DNA of 64,000 nucleotides, taken from the NCBI GenBank assembly GCA_015057165.1, contig SVEY01000007.1, positions 51,537 through 115,536 of the forward strand, given 5' to 3'. Positions 45,606 to 54,619 of the stretch are shown piece after piece. Both the position numbers and the translations under genes were made by a program. How positions within the stretch are numbered: position 1 is the first letter of the stretch; every line of letters begins with the position of its first letter. The notes beneath the pieces were generated by a model, which saw nothing but the letters and a program-made list of their open reading frames with translations, searched no databases and had not been told where the DNA came from. Source of the stretch: Lachnospiraceae bacterium (GTDB lineage: Bacteria > Bacillota > Clostridia > Lachnospirales > Lachnospiraceae).

Positions 45606-46388
45606 TCACATACGCTCTACCATATATTTTATTATCTTTGTAGCGTCATGTGCCGCTTCTTTCTTAAAGGTCTCAAACTCAACAGCCTGAGAAGCATCTG
45701 ACTTATCAGAGATAGCACGAATAACTACAAATGGTGTATTGTTAAGATAACAAGCCTGGGCAATTGCTGCACCTTCCATCTCTGCGCACATACCCCCGAA
45801 ATCAGCTTTAATCTTTTCTTTCTGCTCATTGGTAGATATGAACTGATCTCCCGAACATACTCTACCCTCATAGACATGTGCGTTAGGAACAACAGCTTTT
45901 GCTGCCTCTACAGCCAGATTTTTCACTGTCTCGTCAGCCGGGAATGCATATAATCCGGTGTAGGGGATTTCCCCTTTTGCAAATCCTATTGTCTCTACGT
46001 TAAAATCATGTTGTACTGCATCAGTTGATACCACTATATCACCTATATTCAACTGATTATCCAAAGAGCCGGCAACGCCGGTGTTAATAATACCTATACA
46101 TCCGTAATCATTAATAAGTGTATGGGCGCATATTCCGGCATTTACCTTGCCCATTCCACATTTTACAACAACTACATCTTTACCGCTAAGCTTACCCTCA
46201 TAGAATTCCATACCTGCAATCTTATTGGTCTTCGTGCCTTCCAATGCATCCTTAAGGGGATTAACCTCTTCATCCATAGCTCCTATTATGCCAATTCTAT
46301 CTATTTTCTTATTATCACTATTAGTACATCCACCAATTAGAACCGTTACAATCATAACCATTAACATGATTAAAAATTTTTTCTTCAT
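45606..46388 (-). CDS. mtnN: MTA/SAH nucleosidase with a lipoprotein signal
   Basis: 260 residues. After a lipobox signal (MIVTVLIGGC) comes a complete 5'-methylthioadenosine/S-adenosylhomocysteine nucleosidase: IGIIGAMDEEVNPLK, GMGKVNAGICAHTLI, INTGVAGSLD, QFIS, AEMEGAAIAQACYLNN and VIRAISDKSD with the catalytic Asp. The family is normally cytosolic. Here the protein should be attached outside the membrane, where it would split nucleosides in the medium. Upstream lies an endonuclease/phosphatase-fold gene. Confidence 0.85.
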   Translation of the reverse strand: MKKKFLIMLMVMIVTVLIGGCTNSDNKKIDRIGIIGAMDEEVNPLKDALEGTKTNKIAGMEFYEGKLSGKDVVVVKCGMGKVNAGICAHTLINDYGCIGIINTGVAGSLDNQLNIGDIVVSTDAVQHDFNVETIGFAKGEIPYTGLYAFPADETVKNLAVEAAKAVVPNAHVYEGRVCSGDQFISTNEQKEKIKADFGGMCAEMEGAAIAQACYLNNTPFVVIRAISDKSDASQAVEFETFKKEAAHDATKIIKYMVERM

Positions 46389-46449
46389 TAATTATTAACT
46401 CCTTCTATCTTTAAAATTCATCTGAGAACCTGCTATTCTCTCACCTAAC

Positions 46450-46488
46450 AAAAGGCTTCAGGAACCACTTATTCCCCGAAGCCCTTTA
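46450..46488 (-). terminator. Intrinsic terminator after the EEP-family gene
   Basis: On the minus strand GGGCTTCGGGGAA pairs with TTCCTGAAGCC (one mismatch) and TTTTGTT follows. It separates the EEP gene from the nucleosidase gene. Confidence 0.75.
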
Positions 46489-46519
46489 ATGTTATGCGTT
46501 TTACACTAACATATTACAG

Positions 46520-47578
46520 TTACTGTTGTATAGTAAAACTCATCTTAACAGGGTTATGATCTGTGTAAGCGAATTTCTTATCAAGGTTAGATACCTGATT
46601 AACAGTTATATTATTAGATACTATAAAACCATCTATTATATATAACTGAGTTGTCTCATCTAGTGCATGATCATCCAATCTACATGTAGCCACATTATCT
46701 GCTACTGCAAATGAGAATCCTTCTGCAAGATCAGAATTATTAATTATACCTGGTGCCCATTTATTATTTTTCTTCGTATCCTCTGTTAATGGGAAGGAAT
46801 TCGCAACAGGTTCAAATGTCTGATTAAAGTCACCACCTGCTATAACATAATTGCCTTTCTTATACTCCTCAGAGAGTAGATCCATAAGCTGCTTAGTCTG
46901 CGCAATCTTTCCTTCACCGGAATCATACGCCTCCAGGTGTAGATTAACAAGTACCAATTCCTTGTCACTTCCCTGAATTGGTATGCGAGTCTCTAACAAG
47001 CATCTCTTAAGATTTACCATAGATATTGGCCAGCTAAATGATATAGGAAGCTGGTAACGGGTAGCAGATGTTACTCCATAGCCTGTCATAGTTACTATTC
47101 CTGCTTTAACTTTACCCATGCCTTTGTTAAATGGTACATAGAACACGTCAAAGTTAGGAGCAAACATAGAAGACTGCCCCGTAGCTTTCTGGAATATAGG
47201 AAGTTCATCAATATAATAACTTCTCTTTGCATCACGATCCACTTCCTGCAAGAAGTTAATATCAGCCTTTTCTTCAGAAAGAATCGCTGCCATACCATCG
47301 AGATTCTTCTTAACCAAATCTTCGCTCTCAGGAATAACAGTATTGCCTCCGTCGAAATAACAATCCTGATCAGAAGACAATGCGCCATATCCCACATTAA
47401 ATGTTAATATTGATGCTGGCGTTCCTGCCTGCAATACTCCCTTTTGAGGATTCTCTACCTCAACATCTTCCACATCCTTAGGCTTATACTCGTTAATTGC
47501 AAATACCCCAAGAAATATTGCAACTGCTAGTACAAGAACTCCTATTATACTAGCTAATACAATTAAAAACTTCTTCAT
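46520..47578 (-). CDS. Membrane-anchored endonuclease/exonuclease/phosphatase family protein
   Basis: 352 residues with one N-terminal membrane helix (about 4-28). The EEP fold shows ASILTFNVGYG, ADINFLQEVDRDAKRS (metal Glu), LVLVNLHLEAYDSG, VIAGGDFNQT (Asp/Asn pair) and the terminal YTDHNPVKMSF (Asp-His). Members cleave phosphodiesters in nucleic acid, lipids or inositol phosphates; the extracytoplasmic site suggests a nutrient or lipid substrate. The nucleosidase and MFS-type genes beside it could belong to the same transcript group. Confidence 0.85.
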   Translation of the reverse strand: MKKFLIVLASIIGVLVLAVAIFLGVFAINEYKPKDVEDVEVENPQKGVLQAGTPASILTFNVGYGALSSDQDCYFDGGNTVIPESEDLVKKNLDGMAAILSEEKADINFLQEVDRDAKRSYYIDELPIFQKATGQSSMFAPNFDVFYVPFNKGMGKVKAGIVTMTGYGVTSATRYQLPISFSWPISMVNLKRCLLETRIPIQGSDKELVLVNLHLEAYDSGEGKIAQTKQLMDLLSEEYKKGNYVIAGGDFNQTFEPVANSFPLTEDTKKNNKWAPGIINNSDLAEGFSFAVADNVATCRLDDHALDETTQLYIIDGFIVSNNITVNQVSNLDKKFAYTDHNPVKMSFTIQQ

Positions 47579-47612
47579 TAAATACCCCCTTTTTTAAGCA
47601 AAAACAAACTAG

Positions 47613-49121
47613 TTACTCTTCAACAACATCTTTTGTCTTTTTTAATTCAAGTTCATCACATATTCTCTTATACTCATCTTCATCAAGCTTATAGAACTTA
47701 TGATATATAAACCATGATACAATCATAAATACACAAGGTATAAGAGTAAGTGCAATCAGAAGTCCTACGTTCTGTGTATGACCAACTGATGCTATAACCT
47801 GACTAATCTGAGCAGACTTCTCTTCAGCACTAATTGCTCCTGCATTAGCAAGCTGTTCTAAATCTTGAATCTCATTAGTATAATCTGTAACTCTACATAT
47901 AATATATGTTACTGTTGTAATTACAACTACAAGTGATGTTGCAAGCTTAGTCAAAAATGGTCTCATAGATGTAATAATACCTTCGTCACGAGTACCAAAC
48001 ATCAGTTCATTATACTCTACCGTATTAATAATAGAAATCATCATTACAAGATATAATCCATATTGTCCAAGATTCGCTAGCATAAATCCTACTGTAAATA
48101 CCCAGAACTTAATAGTATCTCCTGTGGGCATTAATAATCCAGAAGCAAATTGAATTATATATCCAATAACAGCTACCACCATCATCATCTTAAGAAATGG
48201 CTTACGATTGATCTTCCTTGAAATCATCGGATAGAATAGCATCATTAGTCCCGTAACAGCCATTCCTATCGTTGTAAATGTGGAATAAAGACCACCTTCG
48301 TATCCAAATTCAAAATAGATATAGTTAGCACCAACGCCTCCTACAGCAATATTATTACCTATTTCCTGTATCAAAAAGCACACGCACATTACAAGCAGCT
48401 GCTTGTTACCACCGATTGTCTTAACAATCTTCTTGAAGCTAACTTTTGTAGCCGGCTTTGCCATATCATCTCTGTTCTCTTTAACACCAAGGATTGTAAA
48501 CAGACCAAAGGCTGGCGCCAATACACCAATTATTAGAGCTATTCTTCCATATGCCGTCTGTGCATTTCCACCAAGGGCATATGCTCCCGTGGTAAAGAGC
48601 GGAATTGCCACTGATGCAGCAACATTTCCAATTCCAGCAAAAAGCGTTGCTCTTGATGTAAATTGATTCCTTGAATTATTATCTTTCGACAATGCAGGTA
48701 TCATTCCCCAATATGCTATATCATTCATTGTATAGGTAATAGAATACAGGAAATATACTATTCCAAATACCCAGATAAAAGGCCATCCTTGAAGTGTAGT
48801 ATTGAATGTAACGTACACAACAACACTAGTACTGATAAGACCAATTACAAGCCATGGCTTGAACTTACCAAATTTACTTCGAGTTCTCTCAATAATATTA
48901 CCCATTAGCGGGTCATTGATTGCATCAAATACTCTTGCAGCAACCATAATTGCAGTAATAGCAACAAGCTGTGCGTTAGTCAAATCCCTAGTGTAAAGTA
49001 CATATAGATATACAAAATTCGTAAAGAGAACGTATATCATATCACGCCCAACTGTACCTAGTGGATAGAACCAGAGATTTTTCTTCTTGTTCTTTACCTC
49101 TATTGATTGTTTCTCCTCCAT
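47613..49121 (-). CDS. GPH-family sugar:cation symporter (MFS)
   Basis: 502 residues, 12 membrane helices. The loop FDAINDPLMGNIIERTRSKF, then GKFKPWLV is the hallmark of the glycoside-pentoside-hexuronide symporters such as MelB and XynB-type carriers. A large C-terminal loop with acidic residues lies around 415-445. Substrate unknown; no glycosidase is adjacent. It is 34 nt upstream of the EEP gene. Confidence 0.88.
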   Translation of the reverse strand: MEEKQSIEVKNKKKNLWFYPLGTVGRDMIYVLFTNFVYLYVLYTRDLTNAQLVAITAIMVAARVFDAINDPLMGNIIERTRSKFGKFKPWLVIGLISTSVVVYVTFNTTLQGWPFIWVFGIVYFLYSITYTMNDIAYWGMIPALSKDNNSRNQFTSRATLFAGIGNVAASVAIPLFTTGAYALGGNAQTAYGRIALIIGVLAPAFGLFTILGVKENRDDMAKPATKVSFKKIVKTIGGNKQLLVMCVCFLIQEIGNNIAVGGVGANYIYFEFGYEGGLYSTFTTIGMAVTGLMMLFYPMISRKINRKPFLKMMMVVAVIGYIIQFASGLLMPTGDTIKFWVFTVGFMLANLGQYGLYLVMMISIINTVEYNELMFGTRDEGIITSMRPFLTKLATSLVVVITTVTYIICRVTDYTNEIQDLEQLANAGAISAEEKSAQISQVIASVGHTQNVGLLIALTLIPCVFMIVSWFIYHKFYKLDEDEYKRICDELELKKTKDVVEE

Positions 49122-49209
49122 TATACCCCCCTTTTATAACACATTTACAACACACCTATTATTATGAAGAAATTATAGCACCACTTGTTAGTGGCTTCAA
49201 GTGTATTAA

Positions 49210-51195
49210 CTACATCTCCCTCAGCGAATTCTTAAGCTCAATAACCTGATCTCTGTAGTCTGCTGCAAGCTCGAAGTTAAGGTCGGCTGCAGCTTTACCC
49301 ATCTTGTCAGTCAGCTTCTTAATTAATGCTTCAAGTTCTTCTTTATCCATTGCATCAATGCCAGTAAGCATCTCGTTATCTTCTGCAGCTATTTCCTTGT
49401 AAATGCTAATTTGATCCTGGACAGCTTTCTTAATAGTAGTAGGTGTTATATTATTTTCTTCATTATACTGCTTCTGAATATCACGACGTCTGTTAGTCTC
49501 ATCAATAGCCGACTTCATTGAATCAGTAATATTATCCGCATACATAATAACGCGACCTTCTGTATTACGTGCAGCCCTACCAATTGTCTGAATAAGGGAT
49601 GTTTCTGAACGAAGAAATCCCTCCTTATCAGCATCTAGAATTGCCACAAGAGCAATCTCTGGTATATCAAGTCCTTCACGAAGAAGATTAATTCCAACAA
49701 GTACATCGAATACTCCCAATCTCAAATCCCTAATTATCTCTGTTCTCTCTAGAGTATCAATATCAGAATGAAGATACTTAACTTTGATTCCCAGTTCCTG
49801 CATATAGGTTGTAAGATCTTCTGCCATCCTTTTTGTAAGAGTTGTAACTAATGTCTTAAACCCTGCATCAGTTGTACTTCTAATCTCTCCAATAAGATCA
49901 TCGATCTGTCCCTCAATTGGATGAATTGAAACCTCCGGATCAAGAAGTCCTGTTGGCCTAATTATCTGCTCTGCATAAAGAAGCTCGTGCTCTCTCTCAT
50001 AATCTCCTGGAGTAGCAGACACAAATAACATCTGATCAATCTTACTTTCAAATTCTTCGAAGTTAAGAGGTCTGTTCTCTCTCGAAGAAGGAAGTCTGAA
50101 TCCATAATCTATTAAGGAATTCTTCCTAGAGAGATTTCCTGCATACATTCCCCTAACTTGCGGAAGGGTAATGTGTGATTCATCTACTATAATAAGGAAG
50201 TCATCCCCAAAATAATCTATTAGAGTCTCTGGCATTCCCTTCATTCTCTGACTAGTTAAATACCAGGAATAATTCTCGATACCACTACAAAAGCCAGTCT
50301 CTCTTAGCATCTCAATATCATAATTAGTTCTCTCACTTATTCGTTGAGCTTCAATTAATTTATCTTCTGATTTGAAATATTTAACCCGCTCATCTAACTC
50401 AACTTCAATCTCCTTACATGCTGCCTCAATCTTCTCTTTCGGAACAACATAATGAGATGCAGGGAATATTGCCACATGATTCATTTCTTTTTTTACAGCA
50501 TGAGTTATTGTATCAATAACAACTATTCTATCTATCTCATCCCCAAAAAATTCTACCCTATATGCATACTCTGATATATTAGCAGGGTAAATCTCAAGCA
50601 CATCACCTCTAACTCTGAAGGTACCTCTTGCAAAATCCATATCATTTCTTACGTACTGCATATCAATAAGCTCTCTAATAACCTGGTCTCTATCTTTCAA
50701 GTCTCCCGGTCTAAGAGATACCATCAGATTCTCGTAATCTTCTGGTGATCCAATTCCATATATACATGACACAGATGATACTACTATTACATCTCTTCGT
50801 TCAGCCAGGGATGCTGTGGCAGAGAGTCTAAGTTTATCTATTTCATCATTAATAGAAGAATCCTTGGCAATATATGTATCAGTGGATGCCACATAAGCTT
50901 CCGGCTGATAGTAGTCATAATAGGACACGAAATACTCCACAGCATTTTCTGGAAAAAACTCTTTCATCTCAGAATAAAGCTGTGCAGCTAATGTCTTATT
51001 ATGAGATAGTATCAACGTAGGCTTTCCAAGTGCTGCTATAACATTTGCCATGGTAAATGTCTTACCAGATCCAGTAACACCTAGAAGAGTCTCCATCTGA
51101 TTTCCTTCTTTGAAACCTTTCACAAGTTTTTCTATGGCTTGAGGCTGATCCCCTGTGGCCTTATATGGTGCATGTAATTTGAATTCTGATTTCAT
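49210..51195 (-). CDS. uvrB: UvrABC excinuclease subunit B
   Basis: 661 residues. [16 protein letters not shown] (Walker A), [19 protein letters not shown] with the beta-hairpin tyrosines, DESH box ([11 protein letters not shown]), [19 protein letters not shown] and the C-terminal UvrC-binding helices are all present. I place the start at the ATG at 51195 behind AAAGGA, rather than the track's 51210. It is a single gene divergent from the 74-aa gene. Confidence 0.97.
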   Translation of the reverse strand: MKSEFKLHAPYKATGDQPQAIEKLVKGFKEGNQMETLLGVTGSGKTFTMANVIAALGKPTLILSHNKTLAAQLYSEMKEFFPENAVEYFVSYYDYYQPEAYVASTDTYIAKDSSINDEIDKLRLSATASLAERRDVIVVSSVSCIYGIGSPEDYENLMVSLRPGDLKDRDQVIRELIDMQYVRNDMDFARGTFRVRGDVLEIYPANISEYAYRVEFFGDEIDRIVVIDTITHAVKKEMNHVAIFPASHYVVPKEKIEAACKEIEVELDERVKYFKSEDKLIEAQRISERTNYDIEMLRETGFCSGIENYSWYLTSQRMKGMPETLIDYFGDDFLIIVDESHITLPQVRGMYAGNLSRKNSLIDYGFRLPSSRENRPLNFEEFESKIDQMLFVSATPGDYEREHELLYAEQIIRPTGLLDPEVSIHPIEGQIDDLIGEIRSTTDAGFKTLVTTLTKRMAEDLTTYMQELGIKVKYLHSDIDTLERTEIIRDLRLGVFDVLVGINLLREGLDIPEIALVAILDADKEGFLRSETSLIQTIGRAARNTEGRVIMYADNITDSMKSAIDETNRRRDIQKQYNEENNITPTTIKKAVQDQISIYKEIAAEDNEMLTGIDAMDKEELEALIKKLTDKMGKAAADLNFELAADYRDQVIELKNSLREM

Positions 51196-51316
51196 AATAA
51201 ATCCTTTCATGAAACAACTACTATACTATTATATAGTATTATGTTAGCATTATCATTAATATGTTATAATATCTTTATTATTAATTCGATAATGATTCAA
51301 TTAGGAGGAATATATT

Positions 51317-51541
51317 ATGGGTAATTCATTTGAGAAAGTAAAAGAAATGATAAGCAATCCTGAGATGAAGGAAACATTAGTTAAGGTTATGAATGCGAAG
51401 TCGCCAGAAGAAATTATGGAGATTGCCAAAAATGACAATATCGCCTTGACTATGGAACAAGCCAAGACGATATTTGATGGTAAAAATAGTAACCAAGAAA
51501 TTGATCAAGAGGATCTTGATGTCATCAAAGATTTACTTTGA
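51317..51541 (+). CDS. Small acidic protein, possibly Nif11-like
   Basis: 74 residues, MGNSFEKVKEMISNPEMKET to IKDLL, helical and acidic. The pattern SPEEIMEIAKNDNIALTMEQ, then AKTIF resembles the helix pair in Nif11-like leader domains, but no Gly-Gly cleavage site or core peptide follows. TAGGAGGAA precedes the ATG. Its end overlaps the convergent surface protein gene by nine nt. Function unknown. Confidence 0.5.
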   Translation: MGNSFEKVKEMISNPEMKETLVKVMNAKSPEEIMEIAKNDNIALTMEQAKTIFDGKNSNQEIDQEDLDVIKDLL

Positions 51542-53788
51542 TTTATTCTTATATCTTATAGTGGCAAATGTGCCAGAAGCTATTATTAAAGCAATTAATG
51601 CAATAAACAGCCCTAGATTATCGCCAGTCTTTGGTGGAGAGACTAGGGTTGTTACATTTTGTGGAGTCTCATCTGCTGGAACCTCAGCTACTACAAATGT
51701 CGAGAAGTGATTCGTTCCAATTAAGATGTAATCTCCGTCTACTATTACATCACATGCGATAAGTCTATCTCCATCCACTCTATACGCTACGTACTTATAT
51801 CCATCTATTAGTGGGAATGGACTTCTAATCTTCGCATATACTTTCCCATTTAATTGATGAAGCTGTGTGTTAGATGCATCGAATAAATCGATTTCATATA
51901 CAGCCATATTAAGTACTTTCGAAAATGCAGCTTTAATCAATGCTGCTACGTTGTCATACACTTCTCCAGAAGTGATACGCTGAATAGTAATAAATACCTG
52001 TGCTGGTAGCACTCCATAAGGATCAATTATTGTAACTGCTCCATCAGGTGAGCTATAACTTGACTCATTTGTCATATCGAACAATCTCTTCATATTAGAA
52101 GTATGTCTAAAATATGATCCAAGAGCGTAATATGATTGATATGTTGCATAGTCATTTACATCATCATTATCAGTCCATCCAAATCCTCCTCCATCTACTG
52201 AGAAAGAACATAAAGCATCTACTGCAGATACACCATTTTTTACAAATCTTGAATCTGTACTCGCATCAAGTCCAAGTTCAGATAGTCCAAGAACAACCAT
52301 TGCTGTCGTATTAGAGTTCTCATTCGTTCCAGATGTATATGTACCATCCGCTCCTTGAACTCTAGATAAGTATTCTAATGCTCTATCAACCGCTTCTCTG
52401 ACAGAATCATTACTATTATAATAAGGCGCCAACGCTGCTAGAACCATTCCTGTAGTATCAACATCTACATTGGTTCCATCCCAACCCCATGCACCATTCT
52501 CAAATTGTGCATCAAGAAGATTAGCAATATATGTTTCTCTTGCAAACGAACCATACCCCTTAGTATCAAGAGCTATTAAAGCATAGGCATAGCCATATAC
52601 GCTGTCGACTTCACTTATCGCACTTAATTGATCTGTAATACCAACTCCATCTATATTAGTTGGATCATAACCAATAGCATTAAGTGCAACCACAACCTTT
52701 GCACATTCTGTTACACTCGAAAATCTATTATTATGTGTTGCAAGATAATTCCTAACACTATCATAATATCCAGCGTACAAGCCTCCACTAACTGGATAAC
52801 CTGCTCTACCTAGTCCAATAAGATGTCCTTCTTTATAATCACCATAAGCAATACTTGGATTAGTATCTGATAGATACTTACCAGCACCTGCATATATCGC
52901 ACGCCTCTCATCCATACTCTTTGGCGATGTTGTAACTTTAGGAGATGTAGGATAATCTATGCAAAGAGTTCTAATAAGTGGTATATTGTTAGTCGCCCCA
53001 TCAAGTTCTGTCAAAAGATAGTTGCCTGACACTTCAGGTACTGCAAATTGAAAAACTCCTTCATCATTTGTTTTTACCACTTCATTTGCATATGGATTTG
53101 CATCTGCTGATACAGCCGGTACAATTTCTAATGTGTCTAAATTGAGCCAGCCAAGATCAATATTAGCCAAAGGAAACACAACAGGACTATAGTTTTCATC
53201 AAAACCATATTTAACAAGTTTTCCTGATAAATAACCACCTTCACTTACAACATCCTCAAAGGATGTATATAAATCAGACCAACCTACCTGATAATACCAA
53301 GCTTCTACAACATTACCATCATCAACTTTGTCACTTAATCCACCACACATAGCATGGTTTATATAATAAGAACAAGCACTCTCACCTTTGGCAAATGCAT
53401 TAGTAATGCTCCAACTATGATAATAATTATTATATTCTGTTTTGAAATATTGTTCCTTATTTGCTTGAGTACTATCCGCAGTAAACTCAGGGAATATGTC
53501 CTTATGCATCTGTACCAAAACATCCAGAACAGACACTCCCTGATTCTGTGCCAAGGTATCTGTATATCCAAAGCTCTCCGCCGTATCGGATGACACCGGC
53601 ACATTAACCTTAACATCCTTAAAGCTTCCATCAAATTGAGCAGTATAAGTAATCGTTGCCGTAACTACTCCATCAGCCTTTGCATTAATAGTATCAAAAT
53701 CAATACCTGCTGCAAGCAAGGACAATGTCATTACTAATGCAATAGCACCTGCTCCTATTCTTTTTAATAATTTCTTTGAATTAAACAT
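51533..53788 (-). CDS. Sortase-anchored surface protein: DUF4430-like domain plus alpha/alpha-toroid
   Basis: 751 residues. A signal peptide (to about residue 38) precedes a DUF4430-like beta-domain (about 40-180: VSVLDVLVQMH, then SCSYY-like ACSYYINHAMCGGLSDKVDD and VVEAWYYQVGW). Next is an alpha/alpha-toroid of terpene-cyclase/prenyltransferase type (about 300-560, with repeats such as NLLDAQFENGAWGWDG and ALEYLSRVQGADGTY, then GGGFGW). A beta region follows, and the C-terminus PPKTGDN, hydrophobic helix, RYKNKSK is a sortase-type anchor. The two folds are those of intrinsic factor/transcobalamin, in opposite order. It ends the riboswitch-led ECF operon. I place the start at 53788 after GGGAGGA. 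Confidence 0.82.
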   Translation of the reverse strand: MFNSKKLLKRIGAGAIALVMTLSLLAAGIDFDTINAKADGVVTATITYTAQFDGSFKDVKVNVPVSSDTAESFGYTDTLAQNQGVSVLDVLVQMHKDIFPEFTADSTQANKEQYFKTEYNNYYHSWSITNAFAKGESACSYYINHAMCGGLSDKVDDGNVVEAWYYQVGWSDLYTSFEDVVSEGGYLSGKLVKYGFDENYSPVVFPLANIDLGWLNLDTLEIVPAVSADANPYANEVVKTNDEGVFQFAVPEVSGNYLLTELDGATNNIPLIRTLCIDYPTSPKVTTSPKSMDERRAIYAGAGKYLSDTNPSIAYGDYKEGHLIGLGRAGYPVSGGLYAGYYDSVRNYLATHNNRFSSVTECAKVVVALNAIGYDPTNIDGVGITDQLSAISEVDSVYGYAYALIALDTKGYGSFARETYIANLLDAQFENGAWGWDGTNVDVDTTGMVLAALAPYYNSNDSVREAVDRALEYLSRVQGADGTYTSGTNENSNTTAMVVLGLSELGLDASTDSRFVKNGVSAVDALCSFSVDGGGFGWTDNDDVNDYATYQSYYALGSYFRHTSNMKRLFDMTNESSYSSPDGAVTIIDPYGVLPAQVFITIQRITSGEVYDNVAALIKAAFSKVLNMAVYEIDLFDASNTQLHQLNGKVYAKIRSPFPLIDGYKYVAYRVDGDRLIACDVIVDGDYILIGTNHFSTFVVAEVPADETPQNVTTLVSPPKTGDNLGLFIALIALIIASGTFATIRYKNKSK

Positions 53789-53848
53789 TTCGCTTCCTCC
53801 CATCAATTACTAAAATATATTTAATTCATTCTTATAACATACCAATAA

Positions 53849-54619
53849 TCACGCACGTCGCACGCGATAGAATCCATATTTAATCTTCACTCTTTCAAGC
53901 TTTCTTAAGATAGCATTTCCAAATATAAATACAAACACTGCTGCTCTAAATGCATGCCATAAATCAAATGGTGCGCCCGTTACATAAAGTGCAAGCAAAG
54001 CATCCAGTGATAAATCTGCGGCACTCATTGAACTCATGAACATCGTTCCAATATTCATAATGCCACCATACAATATGAACACCACAAAGAAGGTAAACAC
54101 CGCAAGCGTAATATCATCTGCCGGCATTCGTTTTCGCTGAATTATTGCTCCAATTATTAAGCCTACTAATCCAAATGCATATAGTCTCCAGCCCAAGAAA
54201 GTGGTCTCCCCGTTAGGCCAGATTAGATATGATAGGTAAGCAATTACTTCCACTACAAGTACTGCAGTAACTGGACCAACTAGCACCTTAAAATCTCTTG
54301 AACGAGGTGCCTCAATATCCACTTTAGAAAACACTAGACCAGCTATAGCACCAAGAAGTCCCCAACAACACATTTGCCAGATAGTCCACACTCCCTGTCC
54401 AGTGAAGAAATTAACAATAAGTCTCGACAGCATTCCTATTATTGCACCAACTATAGGTCCGAATGCAATGCCCGATATTATCACCATACCAGTTCCTGCC
54501 TGTATGGGAAGTATAGGAAATGATAATAGATTGCCAAGAACCGTTATCGCCGACATAACCGCAATCATTACAACTTCTCTTGCCTTGACTTTACGGCTTC
54601 TTACATTTCGTCTCTGCAA
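53849..54619 (-). CDS. ECF transporter S component (predicted cobalamin or precursor uptake)
   Basis: 256 residues with about six or seven membrane helices. The ECF S-component pattern is visible as KAREVVMIAVMSAITVLGNL at the first helix, then GMVIISGIAFGPIVGAIIGM. The substrate-binding subunit passes its ligand to the EcfT-ATPase module. Its start overlaps the double ATPase gene by 19 nt, and the operon is headed by a cobalamin riboswitch, so B12 or a corrinoid/DMB-type precursor is the likely ligand (compare CbrT/CblT-type S components). The specificity is inference. Confidence 0.78.
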   Translation of the reverse strand: MQRRNVRSRKVKAREVVMIAVMSAITVLGNLLSFPILPIQAGTGMVIISGIAFGPIVGAIIGMLSRLIVNFFTGQGVWTIWQMCCWGLLGAIAGLVFSKVDIEAPRSRDFKVLVGPVTAVLVVEVIAYLSYLIWPNGETTFLGWRLYAFGLVGLIIGAIIQRKRMPADDITLAVFTFFVVFILYGGIMNIGTMFMSSMSAADLSLDALLALYVTGAPFDLWHAFRAAVFVFIFGNAILRKLERVKIKYGFYRVRRA

